The notes under the pieces are model-generated. The model had not been told where the DNA came from. It saw nothing but the letters and a program-made list of their open reading frames with translations, and did not search any database. Below are positions 5,554 to 6,075 of a DNA stretch of 6,075 nt, piece by piece (position 1 is the stretch's first letter; each line of letters opens with the position of its first letter). The DNA comes from Alphaproteobacteria bacterium (GTDB taxonomy: Bacteria > Pseudomonadota > Alphaproteobacteria > Sphingomonadales > Sphingomonadaceae). The stretch lies in the NCBI GenBank assembly GCA_005882415.1, contig VBAE01000118.1, positions 1 through 6,075 of the forward strand, given 5' to 3'. Made by a program: the position numbers and the translations under genes.

Positions 5554-6075
5554 ATGCCGAGCCGAGTCGATGCACCCTGGCGGCTTATAAATGAGGCCGT
5601 ACAGATTGGCAGCCTCGCCTACATCGATGTAGATCTTACGAGTGATAAGCTGCCCCCAGGCTTCACCTACTATACGCCTTACCACTTTGCTGTAGGATAT
5701 GCTGCCGCATTCGCTGCTTACGAGCCCGGCCGAAAGCTTGTCTTCATAGCCTTCGCCGGCACTGACGACCCCGCAGATCTCTGGACTGACATCGAGAGTG
5801 TAGGATCATCCGCCTATATCGAGAAATACGCAGCTCAGTTTTCTGATTGGGTTGCCGACGTGCTGACATACTTTCCCGGTTACGGAGTAGTCTTCACTGG
5901 TCACAGCCTCGGGGGAATGGTCGCGGAGACATTTACGCACTGGTATCAAGGTGCTCGAGGCGGCAACGTCTATGGAGTTAGTTTTGGCGGCACGGGAGTG
6001 AATGGCGGATGGGAAAATGCCCCAGCAGAGCACTTCTTTCATATCACGCATTCTCAAGACTTTATTGGTAAGCAC
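5554..6075 (+). CDS. class 3 lipase family protein, 3' end outside window
   Basis: The N-terminal 174 residues of an alpha/beta-hydrolase of the class 3 (fungal-type) lipase family are present; no stop occurs before the window end. The nucleophile elbow is GHSLGG at 116-121, with Ser118. FAGTDDPADLWTDI at 67-80 matches the family's oxyanion-side motif, where FRGT is common. HSQDFIG at 166-172 supplies the likely catalytic Asp169. The catalytic His should lie beyond the edge. It likely hydrolyses acylglycerols or other esters. The ATG at 5554 follows a strong GGGGGAG tract. No signal peptide is visible, so it is either cytoplasmic or exported by a route with a C-terminal signal, which cannot be judged here. 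The GC content (about 48-57% in 60-base stretches counted by hand) and codons such as ATA, GTA and GGA differ from the neighbours, suggesting horizontal transfer. Confidence 0.87.
   Translation, partial: MPSRVDAPWRLINEAVQIGSLAYIDVDLTSDKLPPGFTYYTPYHFAVGYAAAFAAYEPGRKLVFIAFAGTDDPADLWTDIESVGSSAYIEKYAAQFSDWVADVLTYFPGYGVVFTGHSLGGMVAETFTHWYQGARGGNVYGVSFGGTGVNGGWENAPAEHFFHITHSQDFIGKH

Noticed and set aside
4596..5594. 332-codon plus-strand open frame opposite the racemase and running into the lipase start
   Set aside because: It is a shadow of a gene with full racemase motifs and shows no domain or signal of its own.
5806..6075. 89-codon minus-strand open frame at the right edge
   Set aside because: It lies opposite the lipase catalytic region (GHSLGG) and has no recognisable features.

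Overview
The window looks like chromosomal DNA of a GC-rich alphaproteobacterium. A sphingomonad-like member is my best guess. It rests on the high GC, a DUF3617-type lipoprotein, the racemase/acyl-CoA dehydrogenase pair and frequent GTG starts, and it is not proven. There are no RNA genes, insertion sequences, CRISPR arrays or replication genes.

Left part (1-1455). A plus-strand membrane metallopeptidase of the M50B type (42-758) runs head-on into a minus-strand DUF3617-like lipoprotein gene (771-1232), with 12 bases between their stops. Just upstream of the lipoprotein gene, on the same strand, is the frame-broken gene of a single-helix membrane protein of about 56 residues (1286-1455).

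Middle part (1490-3222). Three plus-strand genes of unrecognised lipoproteins follow one another. The first (1490-1935) is split by a one-base frameshift. The second (2014-2556) is preceded by a perfect 14-bp palindrome. The third (2605-3222) has its ribosome binding site next to and partly inside a perfect 7-bp hairpin. With the DUF3617 protein, this makes four predicted lipoproteins in about 2.5 kb. They form a candidate uncharacterised envelope locus. Two one-base frame breaks within about 300 bases also raise the possibility of assembly errors.

Right part (3236-5381, minus strand). A two-gene operon encodes an alpha-methylacyl-CoA racemase (first gene) and a long-chain/branched-chain-type acyl-CoA dehydrogenase (second gene, 4-base gap, its ribosome binding site inside the racemase gene). 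Together they fit oxidation of 2-methyl-branched acyl-CoAs: the racemase supplies the (S)-epimer that the dehydrogenase accepts.

Right edge (5382-6075). A 172-base AT-richer intergenic region separates the racemase from a divergent class 3 lipase gene (5554 onward), which is cut by the window end. This gene is clearly lower in GC than the rest and may have been acquired horizontally. Its ribosome binding site can pair with two upstream pyrimidine tracts.
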